A program made the position numbers and the translations under genes. 64,000 nt of DNA from Mariannaea sp. PMI_226 (Eukaryota; Ascomycota; Sordariomycetes; Hypocreales; Nectriaceae): assembly GCA_024336345.1 (NCBI GenBank), contig JANFOG010000005.1, forward strand, positions 248,001 through 312,000, in the 5' to 3' direction. The notes below the pieces were generated by a model, which had not been told where the DNA came from, did no database searches, and was given only the letters and a program-made list of their open reading frames with translations. Below are positions 37,801 through 49,135 of this stretch, piece by piece; position 1 is the first letter of the stretch; each line of letters begins with the position of its first letter.

Positions 37801-39912
37801 AACTACAAGCAGAATGCGGTAAATGAGTAATTATCTATAAGCTATATGGGCGGATCCGACTATCCATCCTGACCCAGATCTATCGGGCGCAAGGAGGCAA
37901 AGGACTAGCCTTGTAGCTCCGTCAGTCAGTCTTACAAAGCGCTCGCTAATAATCATACACGGAGAATACGAGAAGCGCTCAAATTGGGAGGCAAAAAAAT
38001 ACGAAAAGCAAGGAAGATTAGGGTGTAGTTACAAAGCGGGACATCAAAAACATTTACCTAGCAGAGTATAGGTGTGAATCGAACCGAGGAGACTATAAGT
38101 TCAAGGATGAGAAACTATGGCAGGGTTCAACGCAGACTAGGTGAGTAAGGAAAATGAGCGTATAGTAGTTCCTATACCATCGTCTGTCCAGCATGGGACC
38201 GGCGTGTCGCAAGTTTGATGAATGCAACTTGGCAAAACGCAACATCATAACCCGGTAAAGGCAAGGGTCTAGGATACGTTTAGAGGGAGGGGTGTAGAAA
38301 AGAGAGTATCAAACGTCGCTGGGCCTAAATAGCTTGATAGATAGTACTTCTGTAGCACGGAATAGCATCTCTGGAGTCAATTTGTCTATCAGGATTATTT
38401 TTAGCCGTTCCTTATTTCACCATACATAGAGCAGGCAACGGGGTTACTTTGGTTCAGCCTTGCATAACACTTGCTTATTCAACGGGGGGACTGAGAGTGA
38501 ATAACTGAACAACTGAACTCGGTTTTGAAGAAGAGTAATTTAAGAAGAGATCCGAGTTCTGCGGGGGGAGGTTGAAGTCTTGAGACCAAGCGTGAGTGCT
38601 TATATTACCATCAAAATAGTGAAATGTAAGTGAGCTGGCGAAATCGCGAGACTTGCCTTAGGCGGTCGATGGAGAGCCGATCGCACTTACTACCCTTTTT
38701 TATGTCCCTATCCTTATTCCAAGTATTGATTATGAATACTTGATGAAGTAGAGAACAGGTTGCCGGTTAGATGGAAACAGGCTGGAAAACTGGTAGTGTT
38801 GTTTAATAGATTCCTTCGATCAAGAGTGTAATCCTTCCCAAGTCCAGACTACTCAACTAGAGTATGCTTTGGCTCTGCTGTTTCCCAGGTTTTGTTGACC
38901 GGAGGACCTCTAATCTATAATAGGGAATGTGAACATGTAGTCCGGTTGTCTTTATGAATGACACCTTGGTGATGTCTCTCGTGGCTCTCTATCTGGGATG
39001 TTCGATGTTCCTACACAGGATATCGACTTCGCACCTTTTGACATTGGTAACAAATCAAGTTACTGAATAGGTTTATATCCTTAGGATGGTGACAAGATGG
39101 ATGTAGATTATTTACTATTCTCCAATATGCAACTGGTCATGTAATCCCGTATATGGGCCAAACTTTTGACAGCATTCTTCGCTCAGGATGTAGGGTAGCT
39201 TGAGAGCTAGGTTGTCATGTGTCGACGCCGATCTATTCAGTGAATACGCTTCAGAACTATAAGAGTTCTCGTCGTTGTTTATAACTTAAGACGTGTAAAT
39301 AAAGTAGCTTGTACTCATTACCCTTTCAGCCCTTTATACACTGTTTGTTGTACGGAGGACGGTGTCAATGCAAGCGGGTAGTGACAAAAACCGCCGCTTT
39401 ATTCTCGCGCGCAACATCTTTGACTTACACAGAGTCGAACATGTAGGTCAGAAGCTTTTAGCATCTGAGTACAAACCGTTGGGGCATTACCCTTTCATCT
39501 TACAAACAGGTAAATTCCTTTAGTTGCCCGAATAGATATATTGTCATAGAGATGCCGAAACTACTCAGTTCACATCTCAGTCCACATCAAACGAATGCGC
39601 ATTCCTGACCGCCACGTCTTTGGCTACAGTTTAATGAAGGCAATGCTTGCTCTTCCTCTTGAAAATATGCTAGTGAGAGATGGTCCTTCCAAGGGCCCAA
39701 TCTGAGCTAGCCACAATACACACCTTTCTTCTCAAGTTGCAGAGTGGGTGCACCGAATCTATTACTATGAGATCAGGAAACAGAATGTTTGTGAAGAGAG
39801 CCCATAAGAATTGAAAATAAAAGCATAGCTCAGCCTGCACAAGTGGAAACTGGATTCGAAACGGGCGGCTGTTGACCAAGTTTACGACGAAACCAGCGAG
39901 GTGCCTAAAGCT
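31897..39912. other. 8-kb stretch without a supportable gene
   Basis: Many 60-150-codon frames occur on both strands (for example 33384-33817 -, 33875-34330 -, 35192-36055 - and 36272-36697 +), but none shows a known motif, a consistent intron model or clear codon continuity. From 37.8 to 39.6 kb there are almost no open frames over 60 codons and the DNA is AT-richer. A TACGGAGTA (32095) and a TACTATGTA (37368) motif are present. Confidence 0.45.
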
Positions 39913-40730
39913 TTAACTAGGATCTTCCTGAGGAACAGACGGAAAGTAACCTGGTTTCATCATGCGCTCTCGATCTCTTTTTGCGGCTTCGGCCTGTCTC
40001 TTCTTGGCGACACGCTGGTTGTAGAAGACGCTGTTATTGGTTAGTATGTCGTTAGACACAGAAATGAGTGGTTGAGTGAGTGAGTGATTTGGGCGATGGT
40101 TGACAAACCTCTTCAGTTCGAATATTCGAGGTTCCGCCTCTGGAGTTTGTTCCTTCTCCTTCTCCTAATGGTACAAGAATCAGCAAGTGAACATTGGTGA
40201 CTCTGAATGGCGAGCTTACCATTGCATCTTGATCTTCATCCTTGTCCTTGTCCTTGTCATCCTTATCCCTATCCTTATCCTTATCCTTACCCTTGTCTTT
40301 GTCTTTGTCTTTGTCCTTGTCCTTCTCTTTATCCTTTTCCTTTTCCTTCTCCTTTTGTGCCTCCTTTTCCTTCTTCCTCTTCTGCCTTTCCTCGTACTCC
40401 TTCTTGAGGCGTTCCTTCTCTTCCTCTAGCTCCTTTTCCCTCTTGGCCTTTAACGCATCCTGATCTATTTTGGGTGTGCAGAAGTTTCGGTCCTTGATGT
40501 GAGTCATGCAGACATAGAAATAGTCCTATACCAGACGTGAAGGTTTAGACTCTGTCGATGAGGTATTTCGGGTATCAAGAGAGAGTATGAAGTTTCCTCC
40601 ATTGTTTACGCACCTTGTTATCTGGCGTAATCAGCACGGAAGAACTGGGCTTGTAGCAAATGTCGCAAGCCCTAGCCGACGCCTCAGCAACACGTCGATG
40701 GTGATAGATATTTGGGAAGGCAGTTGCCAT
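39913..40730 (-). CDS. VFA1: Vps4-associated protein 1 (Vfa1)
   Basis: Fungal Vps4-interacting protein. In yeast, Vfa1 binds and stimulates the ESCRT-III disassembly ATPase Vps4 at endosomes. Four exons: 40730-40614, 40525-40220, 40164-40109 and 40030-39913; the introns are 88, 55 and 78 bp. The product is 198 aa. The N-terminus has a zinc-binding-type CDIC (residues 22-25) and YVCMTHIKDRNFC. A long charged Lys/Glu helix follows, ending in a Lys-Asp repeat encoded by a hexanucleotide microsatellite. The C-terminus (FELK-SVFYNQRVAKKR, then PGYFPSVP) matches the family end, where the Vps4 MIT-binding motif is expected. The start has a MATAFPNIYHHRRVAE signature. It is divergent from RTT106, with 769 bp between the start codons. 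Confidence 0.93.
40231..40352 (-). repeat. Lys-Asp-coding hexanucleotide repeat in VFA1
   Basis: Imperfect repeats of AAGGAC/AAGGAT (minus strand) encode a run of alternating K and D/E. It is an in-frame, length-mutable coding microsatellite. Confidence 0.85.
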
Positions 40731-41499
40731 GGTTTACGAGAGGGAAAAGGTGTAGATCCCTCTTTCTGCATGCCCGTGTGAGACTGTTGTGGCTTGTTGG
40801 CAACTCCTATGATGAGATTATCATAGCGGAATTACTACAGTAGGTGAGAGAGTTGCGGCCTGATAACTAGACTACTGTAGGTATTGAAACAACAAAAACT
40901 GGCTGGTCAACTGACCAACCGACAACCACCATGGACAGCGGGGTCCCGCGTTTTTAGGGGAGGACTGGAGGTTGCGGGGATGGTATAGGATGTACTGGAG
41001 TCGATGACTGGAAGCATTTTAGCAGGTAAACATCGCTAATTCTTGGACTGTATAGGTCATGGGAAAGCCTGATTTATAGCGGGTTGGTGCACTGAAATTC
41101 CCCAAGGCACCTATAGGTACAGTACCTACCTGAGTTTATTCTCATTTACTCCCCGTCAACTTAGGTAGGTGCTCACTAATAAGATACGCATTAGTGAGAT
41201 ACGCATTGCTCTTCCTCACTGGATTTCTCACTGGATTTCGCCAAGCGCATCCAATTGTTTCTTGAACTCAAGGAATGACTAATCAGCCTGATCAAGGTTT
41301 TGGGATCCAAACCCAACCCCCTGCTTATCTTATCGCAAAGCCAACAAATTTGGCAATGACGATTGACAGTGCCTCAGGTACCGTGTCCGTCACCAACCAA
41401 CAACAGCGAAAACTCGTCTTTTCGCCCCAATAAACAACTTTCCTCCCAATTTCCACAACGCCGTTCGATTCTTGAACGGCACGGAGTTTTGGTTTCAAT
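40731..41499. promoter_or_regulatory. Bidirectional promoter region between VFA1 and RTT106
   Basis: The two genes are divergent from this 769-bp gap. It contains short direct repeats: GATACGCATTAGTGA followed by GATACGCATTGC (about 41186-41211), and two adjacent copies of CTCACTGGATTT (about 41216-41239). An AGGTAC-type palindromic cluster lies near 41110. No TATA box is obvious for either gene. Confidence 0.5.
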
Positions 41500-43343
41500 A
41501 TGGGCGTGAAACTCGACACTCAGAAGCTCAGCCTGGTCTTTCAGTCGCGCCCGGACATTCTCGATGGCATCCAGAGAGCCGCTGGTAAACATTGCCCCCT
41601 GATTCAATTCTTGCATGACCAAGAAAAAACAAACAAAAAAAAAACAAGACTGACGCTTTTGTTTCTCTTCCCCTTGTTGCTTAATTAGATTCCCCCAGCC
41701 GAATCCAACTCTTCAATGAAATTGCCAATCATGTCTACGGTACGATTCACGCAAATGGTGAACCGGCGCACAAGAAGAGGAGGGTCGATGTAGACCAGAC
41801 CAACGGGAACACGAACACAATGGCCACCAAGCCCAGCGCCAATGTCACCACCAACGTCGCCGACGAATCTGTCCTTCTCGAAATCAAAGAGATTTCGGTT
41901 TCCGTACCCCAGAGGAAGAAATTCGAGCTGTGCTTTACCGCAAATCACTTCTATGCTCGTGCGCCTGGCACTACAGCCCCCATTCCGGCCATAACATATG
42001 CCTGGCAGGATATCGGTGCGTATGCCTCTGGTAATTTTTTGCCTTCTATCAATCGATACTAACATTGCACATCAGAATATGCCTTCTATCTTCCAGTCCC
42101 AGAGAAAACCCAGGTCCAGCACAACTACATTCTCTTCCCCAAAGGTGTATGCCTCCCTTCCAAAACAAACCCGCCAACAGAGGAGCCCCTAGTGTTTACC
42201 GTTCCCTCGACTGCCCCGAAGCAAGGGACAATTGCCGGGCCAGACGCTGGTTCTGCCTCTGCTGTATCCGACACCTACAAGTCTCTTTTCCACTGGGCCC
42301 TGAACAGACATGATGTCACCATTGTTTCTGCCAACTCCAACAAATTTCACAGCATGGTTCGTCAGCCTCATCGACCAAACGAAAAGGCTGTGCATGTCAA
42401 GGCGTTCAGAGGATCCAAGGATGGCTATCTCTTCTTTCTTGAGAACGGGGTCTTCTGGGGTTTCAAAAAGCCCCTCATGTTCATCCCACTCAACCGCATA
42501 GTGGCTGTGAGCTACACGAACATTCTTCAGCGCACATTCAATGTCGCAGTCGAGGTCTTTGCTGGCGAAGGCGACGCGACCGAAGAGATCGAATTTTCTA
42601 TGCTAGATCAGGAGGACTATGGAGGCATTGACGAATACATCAAACGCCATCGATTACAAGATCGCAGCATGGCCGAACAGCGAAAGGCCAAGCTCGAGTT
42701 GGCAGAGAATCGGGGGCCCAAGAAGGGTGCCTCTGCTGAGAATGGAGATGAAGCCGCAGGAGACGATCGACAGGGCATGTCTGAGCTGGAGAAGGCCCAG
42801 CAGGCAATCTTTGGAAATGACGAAGATGACGAGGAGGATGAAGAGGATTACGATCCTGGCAGTGAGGGAGATAGTGAGGGGTCTGGAGACTCTAGTGATG
42901 ACGATGACGACGACGACGATGATGATGACGAGGATGAAGATGAAGATGAGGACGGGGGTGAAGAGGAAGGAGGGAAAGAGAATGGAGCTGAAGCTGAGGA
43001 AACAGAAGAGGAGGAGGAAGAAGAAGTCAAAGAAGAGCCGGTAGTAGAGGAACCTGTCAAGCCAGTCAAGCCAGCGAAGGCTGCCAAGACTACGAGGGCT
43101 CCCAGAGCTCCCAGAGCTCCCAAAGCTCCCAAAGCTGCCAAGGCTCCGGAGCCTCCTAAAGCTGCCAGGGCCCCCAGAGCTACGAGGACTGCCCGATCTA
43201 ACAAGGCTGCCACCTCCCCTGCCCAGCCTGTTCCAAAGGCAGAGACCAGTGTGCCAATCAAGTCAGGCTGGGCCGCGATTGGAGCGTCTCGACGCAACGA
43301 TGCCATGGATTTAGACGAGGAAACGTTTGATGTCGTCGGATGA
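41500..43343 (+). CDS. RTT106: Histone chaperone Rtt106
   Basis: H3-H4 chaperone. In yeast it binds K56-acetylated H3 and deposits nucleosomes during replication and silencing. Exons are 41500-41584, 41689-42015 and 42076-43343. The introns are 104 bp and 60 bp; the second has a CTAAC branch point. The product is 559 aa. The N-terminus [20 protein letters not shown] is family-typical. The tandem PH-like histone-binding domains span about residues 60-325 and include [25 protein letters not shown] and [10 protein letters not shown]. An acidic tail (about 385-463) is followed by an Ala/Pro/Lys/Arg-rich repeat segment (about 464-515), then a short conserved end with [20 protein letters not shown]. 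The tail is longer than in yeast Rtt106 (about 455 aa). Splice phases agree at every junction. Confidence 0.95.
43075..43185 (+). repeat. GCTCCCARA-type repeat coding the basic tail of RTT106
   Basis: Imperfect 9-nt repeats encode R-A-P and K-A-P units, for example four near-identical copies at about 43098-43134. The segment is in frame and gives the lysine/arginine-rich tail after the acidic tract. Confidence 0.75.
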
Positions 43344-44001
43344 TTTAGGCGCTGTACAACTTTTTACTTAATCACGGCATGGGAAACGGCAGATTTGGAG
43401 TTCATGACGCAGTTGAAGGTGAGGGATGTATGGTTCTGCCATCACACAGGCATCATGTTACAGGCAGTGTGCATTTGGGGGTTTGTTTTTCTTTTGGGAA
43501 TCATGACATATAGTAGGTAAAAAGAAAGAAAAAAGATTCGTCAGCGAGACATAATGAAAGACAGCGCTGCAACGCTGGGCTAGTGGTCACAAAGGAGCCA
43601 TGTATATGCCATCAATAAGATGGGGGGTTGGGGAAATGCGCAAGTGTTTGTGACTAGTTAGATGAACAAAAGGAAGACAACACATCTTGTTGTTTTGATA
43701 TAAAGTATATAAGCTCCATAACCTAGCCCATAAAACAAACTGAGAAGAAAAAGGACACTCATTCAACAAAATTCACCAAACTCCTGCGTTGCTTCTTTCT
43801 TCACTTAGGTCCAGGGGACCCAAGGAAGTGTTGTCAAAGCAGGAAGACATACCATGCCGTCAGAGAAGCCACCCAAAGCCATATAGGTATCCTTGAATAG
43901 TGCCCAAACAATTTCTCAAGCATTATAAAATTTTCTCTGGAGGATTTACTATTGAGAAATGAAGAAGAAGAAGAAAGAAAAAAGGGATGACGAAAGGCCA
44001 A
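43344..44001. other. Convergent 3' region of RTT106 and the LITAF gene
   Basis: 658 bp between two converging stop codons. It holds only the two 3' UTRs as far as can be seen. Confidence 0.7.
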
Positions 44002-44748
44002 TCATCGAGATTTGGGGTACGCGAGGACTTCAGTACGACCACTCCTGTGGAAGTGTGCGAGAGGGATCCCACACTGAGACGGATGTCAGCATGTTCCTTA
44101 GTGGAGCTTTTTCGAAATGACAAGATATATATGGATAGTACTTACGTGACTGCATTTGTGATGAACATCCTTGAGGGAGGTGATGCAGTAGGGAATGCAT
44201 CCCAGGCAGGTTACGAAGCAGACCAGGGCGGCAACGGCACTTTTCGTAACCAGTCAGCATTTTATTTCATCACTTTTTGGTCGTCCATGTCACAAGCAGT
44301 TTTTAAGTGTAACATACTGAGTGAATCCTCCGGCCTCTGCCGTCGTGTTGGTCATATTTCTCACACCGCAGCTTGGACACTGCACGGGAGCACTCTGGCT
44401 CTGCAGCATGTTCAACGGCACGCAGCCCATCGCCTGAGGATTGTAGTTGCTCTGTTGCTGAGGAGGGTAATTTCCCTGGGGAGGATATCCTCCTTGAGGA
44501 GGTATTGGTTGCTGCTGCTGGCCGATGGGGGGAGGAGACGATATGTTGTTCCTGGGAACTCCCGGCGATGCATCATGCGGGTAGGATGGCGGTTGGTCGT
44601 TAACGGCGTAGGTGCCGCCGATGGTACCGGATTCTTGAGGTGGTGCTGGGGAATGCATGTCAATAATCGCTTGGATTGTAACATGTAAAGGCAGAGCCGG
44701 AGAAGGGGGGGGGGGTTGGAATTGGAAAGACTTACTTGGCTTCTCCAT
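44002..44748 (-). CDS. LITAF-domain membrane-associated protein
   Basis: Member of the LITAF/SIMPLE-like family, whose proteins sit on the cytosolic face of endosomal, lysosomal or plasma membranes through a zinc-stabilised hydrophobic wedge. Exons are 44748-44736, 44645-44318, 44239-44146 and 44073-44002; the introns are 90, 78 and 72 bp. The product is 168 aa. Residues 1-90 are Pro/Gln/Tyr-rich with PPQ repeats. The LITAF domain has CPSC (94-97), a hydrophobic anchor AVAALVCFVTCLGCIPYC (115-132) and CSHC (143-146), ending AYPKSR. Exon 1 codes only MEKP plus one base. The first intron has a perfect GTAAGT donor, but it is a multiple of three and free of stops, so its retention would also be translatable. 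Start context AACATGG is good. Confidence 0.88.
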
Positions 44749-46125
44749 GTTTTCTACAAGTGTCAGAGCGAGTGAGATGCGGTACTTGATGAGATGAATA
44801 CGGTTCTTGGATATATAAAAAAAAAAAGAAACGGGAGAGTAATATGGAGGGGGTGAGTTGGTGGGAGTGAGACACAATGAGCCGTTGGGTAAGAAGCTGC
44901 CAAGCAACTCTTCCTTATATACAGTCTACAAGTAAGTTCGACGCCCGGTTTCACTCCATGTCGATCCGTCCCTCGAGGCTGTGCCAATAGCCACTCACTT
45001 CATCAACTCAACCTTGGCCTTCGAGCACTGCGTTAGCAGCAGCGCCAACCAATCCACCAAGAGTAACAAACTTCCCGGGGCGGCGCTGAAAGATGAACCA
45101 GTGACCAGCCACTCCGCCCTCTCCTCGCCCTTTCCCCTACCCTCATCAAGTGCTGATCTTGGGAAACTTTTCTTACATCCATTGGTTCTTCTGTTTCAGG
45201 GTCGTAGGGAGATGTCAGGAAGAATTGGGCAACAGTTGCTTGTGTCTGGCCACTTCGTTTATGGGACCCTTGTCAGATGTTGGCAGATGAGCCGATGACG
45301 ACAACACCCCACGACTGCTCCTCCTACTGCTCCCACCACTACTCCCACCACTACTCCAACCACAAGGGCCCTTTGGGTGATGTCACAGTCGTAGGAAAAA
45401 GGAACAAGGCGCAGCAAAGGATCCAGAATTACGTGGTGTGTCGACACACAGGACGGGACGGGGATTGAAAACTCCACTTGGGAACGAAAGGGATGTGATG
45501 GGAGGGAGGCAAAAGGGAGGGTTAGAAGGATGGGGGGGAGGACATTCAGACTTTGGGAGACTTCCATGTGGCTGCCACACAGCCGAGAGCAGCTTGAGGT
45601 CGGTGGCGTCAGAGGTACGAATGCACAGAAAGCCAAAGCCTTGCTGGAACCAAAAGCAGAGATGGCCGAAATGCGTGAGCGTCCTCGAGGAACAAGTCAA
45701 AGTGCTGCACTACCTCTCTAAGTATCTAAGCATGATATTTAAGGGAGGGCTTTACCAGAATTAGTAGTCCAGCCCAAACAGTGAGACAAGTCGAAAAAGC
45801 CGTTTCAAGATCGTCTGCTCCGAATAGTATAAGAAGGGGGATCAAATTTGACTGAGAGAGACACAGGCTGAGAAAGGAGTCTTTCACAAATCATACCAAA
45901 CAACTAAAGACCAAAAAAAAAAGGAAAGGCCAAGCTTCTCAAAGGCTTTAGGAAGCTTTCGGCCTCCCCTCATAGCTAGGGAGCTAAGAATAGGTTTGCC
46001 CTTTTTCGGAGCATCCGGATGGAGTATTCCCTACGGAGCATCCCATCCAAGCACACAAAGTAATGAACCTATCTTGCATTTGAGCGGGTAGAGTACCTAT
46101 GGCAGCAAACACCTACGCTCTGCTC

Positions 46126-46155
46126 TGCTGTGCTGTGCTGTGCTGTGCTGTGCTA
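46126..46155. repeat. (TGCTG)n pentanucleotide repeat
   Basis: About six tandem TGCTG units, noncoding. Confidence 0.85.
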
Positions 46156-46579
46156 CGTTGCATGGCAGAAGAAAATCCCCTAACCGGGGAATTGAGGCAG
46201 CCAAAGCACGCAAGAGGCACAACGGGCACAACGGGCACCATCTGTGTGTGTGTAGTAGTTAATTGGCCCTCAGAACAAAGAGACGATTGACGCGTGGCGA
46301 TGATGATGCTGTGATGGCCCGTGCTACCATAGTATTGCAATCCGTCAAATCATGACATGTATTGCTGGACTGTTCCCCCATTGTATTTCATGTATACATC
46401 TCTGGCCATAATTGTGCATGGAAGTCATTGAAGCCACCAAGAAAGGATGCTTCGCCTTACTTATTGCCTTCTCTGAAGCTATCATGGGAACAGAATTTGG
46501 GGCTATTTATGCCCATTACTATCATTCATTCCAATCCTGCCTCCCCTTGACGCCTTTGTTCTCAATAAGGCCATCTACA

Positions 46580-46690
46580 GCAGGTGCCTATTGGGTAGGT
46601 AGGCAAGCAACGCAAGGTACCTTAACAGGTGCCTTATAGGTGCCTCATTATAGGTACCCAATTAGAGGTGGCTTATTAGAGGCGCTTTGG
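46580..46690. repeat. Degenerate tandem array of AGGTRCCTNATTA-like units
   Basis: Five to six units of 11-14 bp, each starting AGGT(G/A)CC or a close variant, run in the same direction. The array ends about 325 bp upstream of the MRP10 start codon. Confidence 0.65.
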
Positions 46691-47014
46691 GAAGCTTAGC
46701 TACTGTATGTAGGTAATTCAAGCAGAAGTCAATGGCGGTCGTCCGCCGAACATCTCCCGCCTCACCGCCCTCACGTGACCCAGTCAACGCCTCTCAGTCT
46801 GTTCGCAAAACACCATCCCCATTGGCCCGTGATCGCGAAGCTCCCAGCGTTGGAGGAGGAAGCCCGCAAAAAAACTCATACGCTGTACAAACGAATTGCC
46901 CTGTCCTCGTTTCCTGCCTGGACTCACAATAACAAGCGGCCCCTTTCACATTGCATTTTTTTTTTCGTTTCGAGGCCCCCTCCCCAAAAGAAAGAAGGAC
47001 CAACCTCGCCCAGC

Positions 47015-47465
47015 ATGACCGGTCGTCATCAGCCCATCCGTCTTCCCCCCCTCAAGACGCTTCGCGTGCACAATCCCAAGCGTGCGCCAGAGAATCCTTG
47101 CATTGCCATCATGTCCAGTGTCCTCGGTGAGTCTAATAATCCACTCGTCTTGTCTTTTCCTTTGGGCAATGGTCAATTGGAGAGTAATTGCTCCAAGAAA
47201 GAATGGACACAATAAAACAGCCCGCAACCCGCCCTGTCGAATGCTGGTACCTTGTTTTTTCTTCTTTTCTCTTTTAAGTTACTAACTCAAGATCATAGCC
47301 TGCTGGGCTTCCGCAGGATACAACGCCACCGGCTGCGCAGCCATCGAGAACCAGCTCCGTGCATGCATGGACGGCCCTCCCATCCCCCCAGCCAAGCCAA
47401 ACACTATCAACTACCACCTGTCACGCATGCAAAAGTACATGACCAGCCGACCGAAGCAGAAGTAA
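47015..47465 (+). CDS. MRP10: Mitochondrial small-subunit ribosomal protein Mrp10 (mS37)
   Basis: Small twin-CX9C (CHCH) protein of the mitochondrial 37S subunit. Yeast Mrp10 is oxidised by the Mia40 pathway before reaching the matrix. Exons are 47015-47126 and 47299-47465; the 172-bp intron has a GTGAGT donor and an ACTAAC branch point before CATAG. The product is 92 aa. The cysteine pattern is C-IAIMSSVLA-C and C-AAIENQLRA-C, exactly two CX9C pairs, with the first pair completed only by splicing. The flanks PIRLPPLKTLRV and NTINYHLSRM are family-typical. The start has CAGCATGA context. Confidence 0.95.
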
Positions 47466-49135
47466 TAGGTTAAAGTCCAAAAAAAAAAAACCCCAAGGAA
47501 CGAAAGAAAGAAGGAAGGGAGGAAAGAAAGGGAAAGAATTAAACACCATCAAGGCCGAGGGACGGAACGAATTGACGACGGAGCGAAATCTATGCTCCAA
47601 AAATTCGAACTTATTATATTGACGGAGAGACTAAAGGTCGGGGGCGAGGGAAAAGGCCATGGACTCATCGGCCGCAGCAACAAGGAGCTTTGCAGGCGCC
47701 GAAACGATGGTGTGCATGAATTTAGAGGAGTGGTTGAGGTGAATTTGGGTATTACCGAGCGTGTTAGAGGAATGCTAGACCCTGCTCAAGGAGAGGAGAG
47801 GAGGAACGAAGAGAACCTGTACAACAAAATGACCCGAACATGACACCGGGAAATGACGGATGAAGTAGTTGATATGTACATTTTAGCCTTGTACTATATG
47901 GAAACGGCCACGAAAACAAAAGGGCATCACTCGCATCACTCGCGTCTCTTTTCTGAAACCATCGTGTGTAGTATTTATTATATGTGCTTTGATAAGTCGC
48001 CAACTTGTATAGCATTGTGCCTTCTTTATACACACATCACATCTCATACACAAAACGGCAAACAATACAGTTCAAACTCCAATTGCTTGCATTTCTTCTT
48101 TTACTACCTTCTTGCAAGACAATCCTCCCCATCAACAATCCCCCGTTTGCCTTCTCCCCCTCCGTTCTCCTCCTCTGCTCTAACTTGACTCCCTAGCACC
48201 AATTCTGAGCGTCCACGTCGGCACCTTGCCCACTAACCATCGACATGAAGTGAGGGGAAGGATAATAAATAAAAAAATAAAATAAAAAACAAAGCAGACA
48301 AAAGCCAAGGGGGTTAGGGGGTTGAGTCAAGACTAAGGGTGCCTCATGGAAGCATTGACGATGAAAGAAAAAGAAAATGAGAGGAAGAGAGAAATGATGA
48401 AAAAAAAAAGTTTCCCCAATGAGTTGCGCCCCTTATCTTGACAAGAAAAAGCGCCGTGTCCCTTAACAGATGATGAGAAAAATAAAATGAATGAGGTACT
48501 AGGAAGACAGAATAAACAACCCCCATCCCAAGAAAAGAAAGTGAAGAGAAGAAAAGGGTAGCAAAGGTCCAACCAGGTACAAGTCCCACCAAAGCTTTCT
48601 AAGGATATCTGAACCCCCCCCAAAAAACCAAACGACCCAAGGGAAGAAAGTGATATATCTCCGACCCAGTCGTTAGGATCGTATTTGTTATCCCTCGACA
48701 TGACGAGACTCTATATGCAATGGAGGGGAAGGAGGGGGGGCGGGATAACAACCAATAGGTGGCGGCAATTGAGCATCGCCAGGAAACCCAAGAAGAAGAC
48801 AAAAAGCACCCCCTCCTCTCCTCCTTATGGTGGTATGAAAACGTGCCGAAATATTCGACTTGCGAAGACGTAGATATGAAGGTCGTAACATCGGATACGA
48901 GAAACCCAGAAATGAAGTTGGTGCCCGCCCGTGTCGTGTCTATATGCTTAATACCGCTCGCTCGCTCGTCACAGTGCCGTAGATCATAGTCGAGTAGAAA
49001 TAAAGACGAACGTTCCAAGCGCCCGGAAATGCGTATGATCCAAATGGGTATCACCAGCCTAAAGCAAACCCCCAAGCCCCCCCCCCCCTCCGAGGGGCTT
49101 GCCCCCCGCTCGGAATAGTCGCGAATTCATCATAT
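47466..49135. other. Convergent 3' region of MRP10 and CDC24
   Basis: 1.67 kb between converging genes. It is purine- or A-rich in places, with a C10 homopolymer near 49080. The open frames present (for example 48599-49075 -) show no motif. It probably holds the two 3' UTRs. Confidence 0.55.

Larger units (their letters stand above)
44749..47014. other. Intergenic region between the LITAF gene and MRP10
   Basis: Divergent promoters of the LITAF gene and MRP10 lie at its ends. No gene is supported inside. It contains a TGCTG pentanucleotide repeat and a degenerate AGGTRCC tandem array (46580-46690). Confidence 0.55.

Noticed and set aside
38060..38100. tRNA-like T-loop (GGTTCGATTC on the minus strand)
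   Set aside because: The bases around the loop cannot pair as a 5-bp T stem and no A-box is found at the right distance.
40187..40463. Hydrophobic or Ser/Leu-rich plus-strand frames
   Set aside because: Antisense translations of the VFA1 Lys-Asp hexanucleotide repeat.
42848..43306. 152-codon minus-strand Ser/Ala/Leu-rich frame
   Set aside because: Antisense shadow of the repetitive acidic/basic tail of RTT106.
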